Shown here one piece after another: positions 8,312-18,145 of a stretch of DNA of 64,000 nt; within the stretch, counting starts at the first letter, position 1; each line of letters opens with the position of its first letter. Under the pieces are notes generated by a model. That model did not search any database. It was not told where the DNA came from and was given only the letters and a program-made list of their open reading frames with translations. Location of the stretch: assembly GCA_024760545.1 (NCBI GenBank), contig CP060501.1:372001-436000 (forward strand), written 5' to 3'. This stretch comes from Nitrospira sp. Lineage in GTDB: Bacteria > Nitrospirota > Nitrospiria > Nitrospirales > Nitrospiraceae. The position numbers were made by a program, and so were the translations under genes.

Positions 8312-8620
8312 ATGCCTCTCTCATCTTTACAGCCTGCAATCACTGATGAATCGGCGGATCCTCCCTCGTGCCGTACCCTCCCGCATGCAGCGGTGACCGC
8401 TCTCTGGCGGGGTCGGATCGTCGATGCCGTCAAGCTGGTTCGGGTGGAACAGAACCTCGGATTGAAAGAGGCCGAGGATCAAGTCCATGCTTATCTGCGA
8501 GCTCAACCTACCCTGAGGAGCCATATACTCAAAGCTCAAGTTGATGCGAGAGAGGGGTTGCTTCGCTGGCTGATTTTCTTGTTCGTCGGGGCTGCAGGAC
8601 TTGCGTATCTGCTTACGTAA
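8312..8620 (+). CDS. membrane-anchored protein with ribosomal L7/L12 C-terminal-like motif
   Basis: 102 residues. Residues 27-62 read AVTALWRGRIVDAVKLVR followed by EQNLGLKEAEDQVHAYL. This matches the helix pattern of the L7/L12 C-terminal domain (I-x-x-G-x-x-x-x-A-I-K-x-V-R, then GLGLKEAKDxV). Residues 83-101 form a single transmembrane helix ending the protein (WLIFLFVGAAGLAYLL). The domain is therefore cytosolic and tethered by a C-terminal tail anchor. Such stand-alone L7/L12-like proteins are known in bacteria and have no settled function; translation-factor binding cannot be assumed. It is followed within 25 and 73 bases by two more tiny membrane proteins in the same direction. Confidence 0.75.
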   Translation: MPLSSLQPAITDESADPPSCRTLPHAAVTALWRGRIVDAVKLVRVEQNLGLKEAEDQVHAYLRAQPTLRSHILKAQVDAREGLLRWLIFLFVGAAGLAYLLT

Positions 8621-8641
8621 ACAGGGGAGTATGTCGGCCTG

Positions 8642-8842
8642 ATGGATTCCGATCAAATTCTGCTGGCATTAATTGGGGCAGGGGCGTCGTTCACGACATT
8701 CTGCCTCATGCGGTTCCCTCAAACCCGACGATTACGATTTCAGCCGTACGGTCCCTTTTCATTCACAGCCTCCTGCTTCGGCGCCTTCACCATCCTCTTC
8801 GCCGCCGCCGTGATGGTCTATCTACAAGCCCGCTGGAACTGA
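8642..8842 (+). CDS. small hypothetical membrane protein (66 aa)
   Basis: A 66-residue protein with two hydrophobic segments: residues about 5-24 (ILLALIGAGASFTTFCLM) and about 42-61 (SCFGAFTILFAAAVMVYL), joined by a basic loop (RFPQTRRLRFQ) predicted to lie in the cytosol. It lies 21 bases after the L7/L12-like protein and probably in the same transcript. No strong ribosome site is visible before ATG 8642, so translational coupling is possible. No family recognised. Confidence 0.55.
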   Translation: MDSDQILLALIGAGASFTTFCLMRFPQTRRLRFQPYGPFSFTASCFGAFTILFAAAVMVYLQARWN

Positions 8843-8914
8843 AGCACGTTTCCACACAAACAGGGTACAATGCCAGATAGCAGCGGTCCTCCTGCAAGGA
8901 CTACAGGGCTAACT

Positions 8915-9058
8915 ATGTTCGATCATTGGTCCAGCATCGGAGTTGTCGCAGCCATCGGGCTGATCGTTGTCGGATTTTCCACATTCCTCGGTAGATTGAT
9001 CACCAAGCTCTTCAGCAGAGAGTCGGACAGTTCACAGACCTCGCAGAGCGCACATTAG
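8915..9058 (+). CDS. small hypothetical membrane protein (47 aa)
   Basis: From ATG 8915 this is a 47-residue protein with one hydrophobic helix (SIGVVAAIGLIVVGFSTFL, about residues 6-24), then a basic patch and a Ser-rich tail. The frame is also open from an ATG at 8870, giving 62 residues with a non-conserved-looking Pro/Gly start; 8915 has AGGG about 10 bases upstream. It is third in the series of tiny membrane proteins 8312-9058. Function unknown. Confidence 0.45.
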   Translation: MFDHWSSIGVVAAIGLIVVGFSTFLGRLITKLFSRESDSSQTSQSAH

Positions 9059-9263
9059 CGGCGAGCGCGTATTGAGGGGCTCCTGTCCATCAGCACTCAC
9101 ACCGAGAATCGAGAGCCGTCTTGTGTCCGCTTGACTTGATCGCTTTCCGTAGGCCCTTCGACATCTTGTGTTTTTTGCCGGAATCGTTCATGGATATTTC
9201 CTATACATGACGACCTGAGGCTTCCGCTGTTTTTCGGCGGCGGTTGGTCGGCGGAGAGAATAG

Positions 9264-9797
9264 ATGCCTTTGAATGACGAGACATTAGCCGGACCTGTGA
9301 CCCGTTTTCTGACGGACGATCACCGGCGATTGGAGGCGCTGCTTCAGTCGGCCGTTTCGTCCACGGGACAGGTGAAGCAAGGAGCCTATGATCAGTTTAG
9401 AGCCGGACTGCTGCGTCACATCGGCATGGAAGAAAAAATCCTCATGCCGGCGGCTCAGCGACTCAGCAGCGGAGAGCCGCTTTCGATGGCAGCGAAGCTC
9501 CGACTTGATCACGGTGCGATCGCGGCCTTGCTCATGCCGACGCCCACCGCCGGTATCATCGCCACGCTGCAGACGATCTTGATGAAACACAATGTCATTG
9601 AGGAAGGGCCAGGGGGATTGTACGAGGTGTGCGACAAGTTGGCAGGTGGTGAGACCGAACACCTGATCGCCAAACTTCGCGCCGCTCCGGAGCCGGCGGT
9701 GCTCCCGCATTCCGATACGCCGGCGGTCCTTGGGGCCGTCCGCCGCGCCTTGGAGCGAGCCGGTTATGCATATCCCATAGAGTCTTCAGCCTCGTGA
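9264..9797 (+). CDS. hemerythrin-like (HHE domain) protein
   Basis: A 177-residue, mainly helical soluble protein. Metal-ligand candidates follow the HHE/hemerythrin pattern: H20 in DDHRRLE, H52 and E56 in RHIGMEEKIL, H83 in LDHGAI, and H109 with E113 in KHNVIEE. This would build a four-helix bundle with a non-heme di-iron site binding O2, NO or reactive oxygen. The C-terminal 50 residues are Ala/Pro-rich and outside the domain. A GGAGAG ribosome site precedes ATG 9264. It lies 42 bases before prfC on the same strand, but the two functions are not obviously linked. The domain is clear; the physiological role (O2 sensing, iron storage or NO response) is open. Confidence 0.85.
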   Translation: MPLNDETLAGPVTRFLTDDHRRLEALLQSAVSSTGQVKQGAYDQFRAGLLRHIGMEEKILMPAAQRLSSGEPLSMAAKLRLDHGAIAALLMPTPTAGIIATLQTILMKHNVIEEGPGGLYEVCDKLAGGETEHLIAKLRAAPEPAVLPHSDTPAVLGAVRRALERAGYAYPIESSAS

Positions 9798-9839
9798 AAG
9801 CGCTCTCCTTTCAAACCTGATGTGGTATGCTGCTCGACC

Positions 9840-11441
<1,602 letters not shown>

Positions 11442-11669
11442 CTTCCAACCGGTCGGTACGATGCGCGTCGAGGCTGGTCGATAGACCAGGTGCTGCTTTG
11501 CCTTCCGCTTATGTCCAGCAAAACATCTTTTGGCTTTTCCCACTGATGAGATGGTTCGAATCGAGAGGCGCCGCATGGCCGACAACCATGAATGGAGGGG
11601 GTGGGCGCTGGATTGACACCACATAATGTCAGCAGTAGCCTAACGGCCCATTCCTTCTTGGGAGGTCCC

Positions 11670-12989
11670 ATGACCCCGTACAGGAGATCGCGTGTCTCAA
11701 TGCGCCGCGCATCCTGCCTGTGGCCACGGGTAGTGAGAGTCTCAGGGGAACTGCTGCTCGCAACCGTGCTCATCGGAGTTTTTGCCGAACGATCTCTTTC
11801 TGCCGACAGTTTTCTCGATACAGAATGCCTCCATAAAGCCCCAGCCGGCATCGCACTCACAGGGCATATCGCCAAAGCCAAGTCGGGCAATGTGCAGTCG
11901 ATGTTCTGTGCGGGAGCGATCAAGTTATATGTGTCGAGGGAACATCGCAACGCGATTCCCTGGTTGGAACAGGCTGCCAATGCCGGTCACATGCGGGCAC
12001 CGCTTGTGCTGGGAATGCTTTATGAGCAAGGGACCGGCGTAAGGGAAGATGCGGCGACTGCGGCCAAGTGGTATCAGAAGGGAGTCGATAACGGCAATGC
12101 TGCCGCGGCGAGGCGTCTGGCCAATCTGTACCATCTCGGTACGGGCGTTCCACATGATGAGGCGAAATCGAACGAGCTCTTGAAGAAGGCGGTCGAGATG
12201 GGTGACAAGGCAGCTCCTGCCTTTATTCAGAAGCGCGAGCAGGATCGCAACGACATAAGACCCGGTATGACGCTCAAGGCGGAAGCCTATCGTTTGTACA
12301 AACAGAAGCAGTTCGAGAAGGCGGCCAAGTTTTATCGCCAATGCGCGGACATGGGAAACGACGATTGTCAATTGGCCATAGGACAACTGTACGAGTTTGG
12401 AGATGGTGTTCCCAAAGACGAGCGCCAAGCCGCAGCCTGGTATCGCAAGTCCGCCGATCAAGGTAACCCTATCGGGCAAAAAACACTGGGACTTCTGTAT
12501 GAACTTGGAAAGGGCGTTCCAGAAGATTGGGCCGAGGCGTTCCGCCTGTACTTCAAAGGGGCTGAGAAATTCAAGGACTCTGCCTTCTCAGTGGGCCGCA
12601 TGTACGAGTTCGGGATGTCCGTGCCACAAAACCGCGCAATCGCGATCGAATGGTTCAAGAAATCCGATAAGCTCGGCCATCCTAAAGGCGCCTATTGGGC
12701 CAAGTGGCTGAGAGATTACAGCAATTGCATCGGCTTTCGCGATCAGCAAGAACGGAATGCCATCGGCGGCCTTCGCTGCCCAGCCGATCCAGTGAGGGCA
12801 GTGTTTCACAACAGCGGCGAACGGACCGCCTATATCAGACGGATGGCCAAGGAGTTCGATCGCATCGAAGCCGAACAGGCAATGGCCCAAGCTGCACTCT
12901 CAAGCCAAACGACAGACACTGGATGTACGATGGCCGGCGGCAGATGGACACCGGATAGACAGGCCACCTTCGGTGGTTCCTGCAATTAG
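11670..12989 (+). CDS. secreted Sel1-repeat (TPR-like) protein
   Basis: A 439-residue protein starting with a basic N-terminus and a hydrophobic stretch (GELLLATVLIGVFAERSLSA, about residues 24-45) acting as signal peptide or anchor. Then come at least six Sel1-type repeats with the hallmark A-x-x-x-LG-x-x-Y-x-x-G-x-GV pattern, e.g. LGMLYEQGTGVRED, LANLYHLGTGVPHD, IGQLYEFGDGVPKD and LGLLYELGKGVPED. The C-terminal 100 residues carry four Cys (NCIGF, LRCPAD, TGCTMAG, GSCN) likely disulfide-bonded in the periplasm. Sel1 proteins are adaptor scaffolds, often in envelope stress or secretion. ATG 11670 has GGAGG at 11661-11665. Binding partners are unknown. Confidence 0.85.
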   Translation: MTPYRRSRVSMRRASCLWPRVVRVSGELLLATVLIGVFAERSLSADSFLDTECLHKAPAGIALTGHIAKAKSGNVQSMFCAGAIKLYVSREHRNAIPWLEQAANAGHMRAPLVLGMLYEQGTGVREDAATAAKWYQKGVDNGNAAAARRLANLYHLGTGVPHDEAKSNELLKKAVEMGDKAAPAFIQKREQDRNDIRPGMTLKAEAYRLYKQKQFEKAAKFYRQCADMGNDDCQLAIGQLYEFGDGVPKDERQAAAWYRKSADQGNPIGQKTLGLLYELGKGVPEDWAEAFRLYFKGAEKFKDSAFSVGRMYEFGMSVPQNRAIAIEWFKKSDKLGHPKGAYWAKWLRDYSNCIGFRDQQERNAIGGLRCPADPVRAVFHNSGERTAYIRRMAKEFDRIEAEQAMAQAALSSQTTDTGCTMAGGRWTPDRQATFGGSCN

Positions 12990-13225
12990 CCAGTAGAGTC
13001 GGAGAAACAGGGAAGTATATCGACGCCAATTGTTCCTTGGCCTGCCGATGTTTCTTGTTGCCGCGCAAGTGATCGACAGGCAAACCTGAGATGCAGCCGG
13101 GTGTTTGCTGACTACCACCTTACTTCTGCAGAACAAAGACGACCATGTCCTGTTCGGCGATCAGCTTCCACCAAAAAGCAAGGAGGCAAAGGATGTGTTA
13201 GAAGGGAAGTAGCAGAGGGACTTAC

Positions 13226-13504
13226 GTGGAGAGCGACGTCCGAAATCAATTAGCCCGCCACAGGACGGAGTTGGCCAATGAACGTACGTTGCTGGCCTAC
13301 ATCAGGACGGCATTGGGGTTTGTCATCGTCGGTGTGCCGGCCATGTGGTGGTTGAATCATCCATACCTCCAGGCCTTGGGGGGATTGGCTATAGCAGCCG
13401 CTATCGCATGTCTCGCGTTGGGGATACGCCGGTTCCTGGCTGTGAGAACGATGGTTGCGCGTGAATGTGATTTACAGGAGGGAACTACGCACAGCAAAAC
13501 CTAA
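13226..13504 (+). CDS. DUF202 family inner-membrane protein
   Basis: 92 residues with the DUF202 (YidH-like) signature RTELANERTLLAYIRTAL at about residues 13-30. Two transmembrane helices follow, about 31-43 (GFVIVGVPAMWWL) and 50-68 (LGGLAIAAAIACLALGI), ending in a basic tail. The function of the family is unknown; some members occur with VTC-type polyphosphate proteins or as small envelope proteins. The start is GTG 13226 with GAGGG 7 bases upstream. A two-codon minimal ORF (ATG TGT TAG at 13193) with its own strong ribosome site sits 25 bases upstream. It converges on the VOC gene with a 10-base gap. Confidence 0.8.
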   Translation: MESDVRNQLARHRTELANERTLLAYIRTALGFVIVGVPAMWWLNHPYLQALGGLAIAAAIACLALGIRRFLAVRTMVARECDLQEGTTHSKT

Positions 13505-13514
13505 CAGCCTCGCT

Positions 13515-14111
13515 CTAACGACCGGCGGAAGATTTCATGAGACTGTCGGCCTGAGGCGGCAGGAATCCTTGGTATCCTCGGTGCCGTTCGGCGAGTTCTA
13601 AGACGGAAAACGGCTTCCCGCCGACGGTTTCCGGCGCTGAAAAAATTTGCCTGAGCACCCCACCCGAACCACCGACGATATTGCCGGCAAATACCACGCC
13701 TTTTTGCCGTAGTCGAGCGACGGCCTGGTCGATATCTTCGACACGGACGGCGACATGATGAAAGACCTTGTCGCCGAATGCATGGACCCACCCGGGAATG
13801 ATACTGGTCTTGCCTCGTTCATCCGGATAGGCCTGGTCTACGAAGAGGGCAGGGTACCCGGTCTTTCGGTAGACTTTCGCGTACCAATCGTCGTAATGCA
13901 GGGTCTCGTCATACGCATAGCCAAGCTTGACGAAAGGTTCGGCTGCGCGGTCGATATCCAGCGTTCGAATTGTGACGTGATCGATGACCGGCGAGAAACC
14001 CACGCCGGAATCATCCAACATGGATTTGAGGATGCCGGCCGCCCGGTTATGTTCAATATAGTCCGCAACCATCTTTTCCATCAAATGATCAAGCTCGTGA
14101 CTCTGATCCAT
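13515..14111 (-). CDS. VOC-superfamily metalloenzyme-like protein, third gene of the lysine operon
   Basis: 198 residues. Two vicinal-oxygen-chelate-type beta-alpha-beta-beta-beta halves are visible: the first starts at PVIDHVTIRT and the second at VFHHVAVRVED, and the C-terminal strand ends FSVLELAERHRGYQGF. Candidate metal ligands are the His of DHVTIR, the second His of FHHVAV and the Glu of VLELAE, a 2-His-1-Glu facial triad arrangement as in 4-hydroxyphenylpyruvate dioxygenase and the DUF1338 2-oxoadipate dioxygenase family. It starts 13 bases after the ALDH7-type gene and should be co-transcribed with it. Because the operon would make 2-aminoadipate, a role in the next steps (2-oxoadipate conversion) is tempting but is inference. 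The start is ATG 14111 rather than 14135. Confidence 0.72.
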   Translation of the reverse strand: MDQSHELDHLMEKMVADYIEHNRAAGILKSMLDDSGVGFSPVIDHVTIRTLDIDRAAEPFVKLGYAYDETLHYDDWYAKVYRKTGYPALFVDQAYPDERGKTSIIPGWVHAFGDKVFHHVAVRVEDIDQAVARLRQKGVVFAGNIVGGSGGVLRQIFSAPETVGGKPFSVLELAERHRGYQGFLPPQADSLMKSSAGR

Positions 14112-14124
14112 GATCGCACCTCGT

Positions 14125-15657
14125 TCAAGAGCCAAACTTAATGCCTTGCGCCAGCGGCAGCTCCGTTCCCCAATTCACCGTGTTGGTCTGACGGCGCATA
14201 TAGGCTTTCCAGGAGTCCGATCCCGCTTCACGGCCCCCGCCTGTTTCCTTTTCTCCGCCGAACGCTCCGCCGATCTCGGCTCCGGAGGTTCCAATGTTGA
14301 TATTGGCGATTCCGCAATCGCTGCCGGACGCCGAGAGAAAGCGCTCGCCACGACGCACATCGTTCGAAAACATGGCGGACGAGAGCCCCTGCGGAACGTC
14401 ATTGTGCATCTTGATGGCCTCGTCGATGGTGTGAAACGTCATGACGTAGAGAATCGGCGCGAAGGTCTCGCGCTGGACAATAGGCCATTGGGTGTTCGCT
14501 TTGACGATCGTCGGTTCGACAAAGTAGCCGGGCCGGTTCAAGACATGTCCGCCGCACAGAATCTCGCCGCCCTCTTTTTTGATCTCGTCGAGCGCAGCCC
14601 GATAACCTTCAACGGCCACGTGATCGATAAGCGGACCCATGAGCACATCCGGTTCCAGAGGATTTCCAATATGCACTTGGGCGTACGCTTTCACGAGCCT
14701 GCCGACCAATTCCTCGTAACGCGACTCATGGATAAGAAGACGTCTGGTCGTCGTGCAACGCTGACCGGCTGTTCCCACGGCGCCGAACAAGATCGCGCGC
14801 ACAGCCATCTCCAAGTCGGCGGTTTCATCGACGATCACGGCATTGTTGCCGCTGAGCTCGAGGAGGGTGCGGCCCAATCGCTGACCGACCATGGCCGCCA
14901 CTCGTCGGCCGACCGGTACCGACCCCGTAAACGAAATGAGAGGTAATCGCTCGTCCTGCACCATTTGTTCCGCAAGGGCCGGTTGATCGGTGATGAAGAG
15001 CGAGAAAATTCCTGAATACCCCTGTTGTTGCATGACGCGGTTACAAATTTGTTGGACAGCGACGGCGCAGAGCGGCGCTTTCGGCGACGGTTTCCAAATG
15101 ACGGTATCGCCGGCAATGGCGGCCACAAAGGCGTTCCAGGCCCACACCGCTACGGGAAAATTGAACGCCGTGATGACACCGATCGGCCCCAACGGGTGCC
15201 ATTGTTCGCTCATCCGGTGGGCCGGCCGTTCGGACTGCATGGTCACACCGTAGAGCATCCGTGATTGACCGACGGCAAAATCAGCCATATCGATCATTTC
15301 TTGGACTTCCCCATCTCCCTCCGCCTTGATCTTGCCGACTTCCAACGACACGAGCGTGCCCAATTGATCTTTCTTCTCGCGTAACGCTTGGCCGATCAGT
15401 CGGACCATTTCACCGCGCTTCGGCGCGGGAACCATCCGCCACGCGCGGAACGCCTCGGTGGATTCCTTCACAATCCGCTGGTAGTCTTCAAGCGAACACG
15501 GATAGACCCCGGCAATCTGCTCGCCGGTGGACGGATTGATCGACGGCAGGAGCGACCCGTCGTTGCGACCTGACCACCAGCCGCCGCCGGTACTTCCTCC
15601 GGAATTCACCGCTTGGATGCCCAAATCCCGCAGTGCAGAGTGATGAATCGTGCTCAT
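14125..15657 (-). CDS. amaB: alpha-aminoadipate semialdehyde dehydrogenase (ALDH7 type)
   Basis: 510 residues, the usual length. It oxidises L-2-aminoadipate 6-semialdehyde (in equilibrium with piperideine-6-carboxylate) to L-2-aminoadipate with NAD(P)+. Catalytic residues are visible: N166 (TAFNFP), E267 (LLELSGNNA) and the nucleophile C301 in VGTAGQRCTTTRR. The C-terminal motif TSGAEIGGAFGGEKETGGGR followed by GSDSWKAYMRRQTNTVNW is diagnostic of the ALDH7/antiquitin branch rather than betaine or succinate-semialdehyde dehydrogenases. Its ATG overlaps the stop of the upstream dehydrogenase gene by 4 bases (ATGA), indicating translational coupling. Neighbours upstream and downstream support lysine catabolism. 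Confidence 0.92.
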   Translation of the reverse strand: MSTIHHSALRDLGIQAVNSGGSTGGGWWSGRNDGSLLPSINPSTGEQIAGVYPCSLEDYQRIVKESTEAFRAWRMVPAPKRGEMVRLIGQALREKKDQLGTLVSLEVGKIKAEGDGEVQEMIDMADFAVGQSRMLYGVTMQSERPAHRMSEQWHPLGPIGVITAFNFPVAVWAWNAFVAAIAGDTVIWKPSPKAPLCAVAVQQICNRVMQQQGYSGIFSLFITDQPALAEQMVQDERLPLISFTGSVPVGRRVAAMVGQRLGRTLLELSGNNAVIVDETADLEMAVRAILFGAVGTAGQRCTTTRRLLIHESRYEELVGRLVKAYAQVHIGNPLEPDVLMGPLIDHVAVEGYRAALDEIKKEGGEILCGGHVLNRPGYFVEPTIVKANTQWPIVQRETFAPILYVMTFHTIDEAIKMHNDVPQGLSSAMFSNDVRRGERFLSASGSDCGIANINIGTSGAEIGGAFGGEKETGGGREAGSDSWKAYMRRQTNTVNWGTELPLAQGIKFGS

Positions 15658-16742
15658 CGGAAGCTGGCCCCCAATTCATTGTTCAAGAAATCTTTCAAGA
15701 GGATGGATTCCTGGGTGACGAATCCATGGTACTGCGAGGGATTTCTCAAGACAAGGTCCATGACACAACAGGCGCTGGAGGCCGTCGTCACTTGAATGGC
15801 CGACCAGAGTTTGCCCTTGATGCATTGCGGATAGATCTTCTTCGCGTAATTCTCCTCGAAAAATCCGCCGTCTTTGGTTCCGGTCACCGAGGCATAGATC
15901 AGCACGACGTCTTGGAGTGTTTGAGGGATTGCATGCTCGAGTACGCGTTTGAGCGTATCGCGATCTTCGTTCAGCTTGAGGTCTTTCATGAGCAAGTGGA
16001 TTTTTTCACAATGGCCGGGATAGCGGAGCGTTTTGTAGTTCATCGTGCGCACTTTTCCGGCATAGCTGTCGGCCAAGGTTCCCAATCCTCCGGACGTGTT
16101 GAAGGCCTCGTAGAGCAGCCCGTCCAGCTCGATCGTTTCATAGCCTTCGAGCGGTTGCAGCGGGACTTTCTCGCCTTCCTCAATGCCGTAACAGACATTC
16201 CCGTATTCGTTGATCAGGCCATCGGTCGACCAGGTGAGCGAATATTTGAGAGCATTGCTGGGATGAACCGGCAAGGCGCCCACCCGCATCTTGACCGTAT
16301 CCAATGTTTCAAAATGGGTCATCAAATCATGCGCCACGATACTGATAAAGCCGGGCGCGAGACCGCATTGCGGCATGAAGGCATGGTCCGCGCCTGAACT
16401 CAAGACCTTGACCTGATTTGTCACTTCCACGTCTTCCGTGAGGTCGAAGTAATGCAGATGATGAGTCAAGGCCAGGCCCGCGACAGTCGGATTGCAGAAA
16501 TAGGGCAGGCTGGAAAGAATGGCGTCAAATCGATGCGCTGAAAGATAAGTGCTGACGGCGTCGGGATGTCTCACATCGAGCAGGCAGGGAATCACCCGTT
16601 CCAAGCCGAGATCTTCGACCAAATGCTTCGGCGCATCCAGGGTGATGTCTCCCAGATGGACCTCGTAGGAGCCACGTTGATTGAGGAGGCAGGCGATGAG
16701 AGAGCCGATCTTTCCGGCGCCGAGAACCAGCACACGATTCAT
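15654..16742 (-). CDS. lysine 6-dehydrogenase / saccharopine dehydrogenase family protein
   Basis: 362 residues. The N-terminal Rossmann fold has VLVLGAGKIGSL at residues 4-15. Further on, CGLAPGFISIVAHDL and the block AFNTSGGLGTLADSY with YKTLRYPGHCEKI match lysine 6-dehydrogenase and saccharopine dehydrogenase (LYS9-type) enzymes. The short length and the following ALDH7-type gene favour direct oxidative deamination of lysine to aminoadipate semialdehyde (EC 1.4.1.18), but saccharopine cleavage (EC 1.5.1.7-10) or the reverse biosynthetic reaction cannot be excluded. No lysine-ketoglutarate reductase is in the window. It is the first gene of the three-gene operon 16742-13515 and overlaps amaB by 4 bases. 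A small unknown gene lies 76 bases upstream on the same strand. Confidence 0.85.
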   Translation of the reverse strand: MNRVLVLGAGKIGSLIACLLNQRGSYEVHLGDITLDAPKHLVEDLGLERVIPCLLDVRHPDAVSTYLSAHRFDAILSSLPYFCNPTVAGLALTHHLHYFDLTEDVEVTNQVKVLSSGADHAFMPQCGLAPGFISIVAHDLMTHFETLDTVKMRVGALPVHPSNALKYSLTWSTDGLINEYGNVCYGIEEGEKVPLQPLEGYETIELDGLLYEAFNTSGGLGTLADSYAGKVRTMNYKTLRYPGHCEKIHLLMKDLKLNEDRDTLKRVLEHAIPQTLQDVVLIYASVTGTKDGGFFEENYAKKIYPQCIKGKLWSAIQVTTASSACCVMDLVLRNPSQYHGFVTQESILLKDFLNNELGASFR

Positions 16743-16818
16743 GATTGACTATTATACTCCACCGATGACCTCGGAGCACTTGGTTTGGAGAATGTTGCAC
16801 CTCCACAAGCGTGGCTCG

Positions 16819-17139
16819 TCAGTTCTTATCCGGAGAATCGACGACATACTGGAGGCGGTCGGTCGGGGGTATCGGGGTCTGGCTGTACCGGCAGCGAGGA
16901 ATGTCAGCCTGCAGCCTTCGTAACAAGGTCGTCATCTTCATGGTGGCGGGCACTTCGCAGATCCAAACGTGCATACCGGATTCCAACTCGTCAAAATGGC
17001 GCTGCACGCGAAAACCGGGCTGTTCCATGAAGTAGGCGGACAGAAAGCCGTTCACGGCCGTGACGACCCAGGGATGCTCCTTGATATAGCGGTAGCTGAG
17101 CCGAAGCTCGGTGACCGTGGTATCTTCTTCGGCTTCCAT
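16819..17139 (-). CDS. hypothetical protein (106 aa)
   Basis: A 106-residue soluble protein starting MEAEEDTTVTEL, with mixed alpha/beta character and a basic C-terminal third. No signal peptide, membrane helix or known motif is seen. It is transcribed in the same direction as the lysine operon, 76 bases upstream, so it may be its first gene. No strong ribosome site is visible. Composition and uninterrupted length support a real gene, but it is not recognised. Confidence 0.5.
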   Translation of the reverse strand: MEAEEDTTVTELRLSYRYIKEHPWVVTAVNGFLSAYFMEQPGFRVQRHFDELESGMHVWICEVPATMKMTTLLRRLQADIPRCRYSQTPIPPTDRLQYVVDSPDKN

Positions 17140-17272
17140 CGCCGCACTCTATCAATTCCGGCTATGAAGCCGCCACTGCCTCAACAGAATGTTTCGCGAG
17201 TATCACGCTGGACCGAACGGGTGGTGACTGACTCGACTGCGATTCACCCGTCTCCGCGCGAAATCCGCGGCG

Positions 17273-18145
17273 TCATCGGACGCTCGTCGTCGGGGTGAGC
17301 CGTTTCCATTGATACGTCCCTCCATGCTCACGCGGGGGAATGTTTTTCTGGGTACCGACCCGCGTGTACCACCACATCCCGATGGCACGAGCACCGTCCT
17401 CTGAGAGGCGGACTTCAAAACCGCCTTCACGGTCATTCCCAGGCTGCCGCCACGTACCCTGCCAGAGACGATCGGCGATCTTCGTGGTGGTGAAACGACC
17501 GCCCTGTTGCGTGTACGGTCCGTTTCCATTTTTGTCCAAGGTCGCCTTGTAGCGTTTGTCATCCTCGACCTCCAGAATTTCCCATTCGCCGCTGAGGTCA
17601 GGTGCCGGAGAACCTTGTGAGCCGCCGGCTGGATGGTGCGAAGGCGCTGCGGACGGTGAAGCGGGCGGCCCGCCGAGTTGGGCGGATCGAAACGATTCAT
17701 GCCACGACAACAATTGCCAGTTGCCGTTGCGGCGTTCGAGCACTCCTGTCTCCCGCATCGGAAGCACGGTCCGTTTGAGTTCGGATCCATCGGCAACATA
17801 GCGGATATAGTCGAGTTCCATCGCATACCAAGCCACGTCTCCCTTTGTCCATACTGTGAGCTCACGAATCGGAATCTCGAGTTTCTGGGCGTTGAGGAAT
17901 TCCTCTCGCATGCCCTCCTCGAGCTCCGTCCAACCGATATATTTACGGCCGGCGACCCCATAACTGATGATGTCGCCATCGTGCGCCATCAGCCGTGAAA
18001 GCGTCGGCAGATCTTTTTCGGCGTTGGCGCGCACCATGCGGCGGATCGCCGACTCAGGGTCTGAAGGTTCCGATGCGGTGGCGATGGCCGAGGCACCGAT
18101 AAACAGGGTCAGGACATACGACGTAAAGAGTCTGAGATGGATCAT
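17273..18145 (-). CDS. secreted SnoaL/NTF2-like domain protein
   Basis: 290 residues. Residues 1-24 are a signal peptide (LRLFTSYVLTLFIGASAIATA). Residues about 28-155 have the NTF2/SnoaL-like cone-fold pattern: AIRRMVRANAEKDLPTLSRL, DGDIISYG, VWTKGDVAWYAMEL and NGNWQLLSWHES. This fold is used for ligand binding or association. After a Pro/Ser/Ala-rich linker (about 158-180) there is a second beta-rich domain, LSGEWEILEVEDDKRYKAT to the end, resembling lipocalin-like exported domains. It may be periplasmic. The gene stands alone on the minus strand; function unknown. Confidence 0.72.
   Translation of the reverse strand: MIHLRLFTSYVLTLFIGASAIATASEPSDPESAIRRMVRANAEKDLPTLSRLMAHDGDIISYGVAGRKYIGWTELEEGMREEFLNAQKLEIPIRELTVWTKGDVAWYAMELDYIRYVADGSELKRTVLPMRETGVLERRNGNWQLLSWHESFRSAQLGGPPASPSAAPSHHPAGGSQGSPAPDLSGEWEILEVEDDKRYKATLDKNGNGPYTQQGGRFTTTKIADRLWQGTWRQPGNDREGGFEVRLSEDGARAIGMWWYTRVGTQKNIPPREHGGTYQWKRLTPTTSVR

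Noticed and set aside
11552-11567. GGTTCGAATCGAGAGG, looks like a tRNA T-arm
   Set aside because: No matching acceptor stem, anticodon arm or CCA end around it on either strand.
15633-16397. 254-codon frame opposite the lysine dehydrogenase gene
   Set aside because: Antisense shadow without ribosome site or recognisable domain; the minus-strand gene is well supported.
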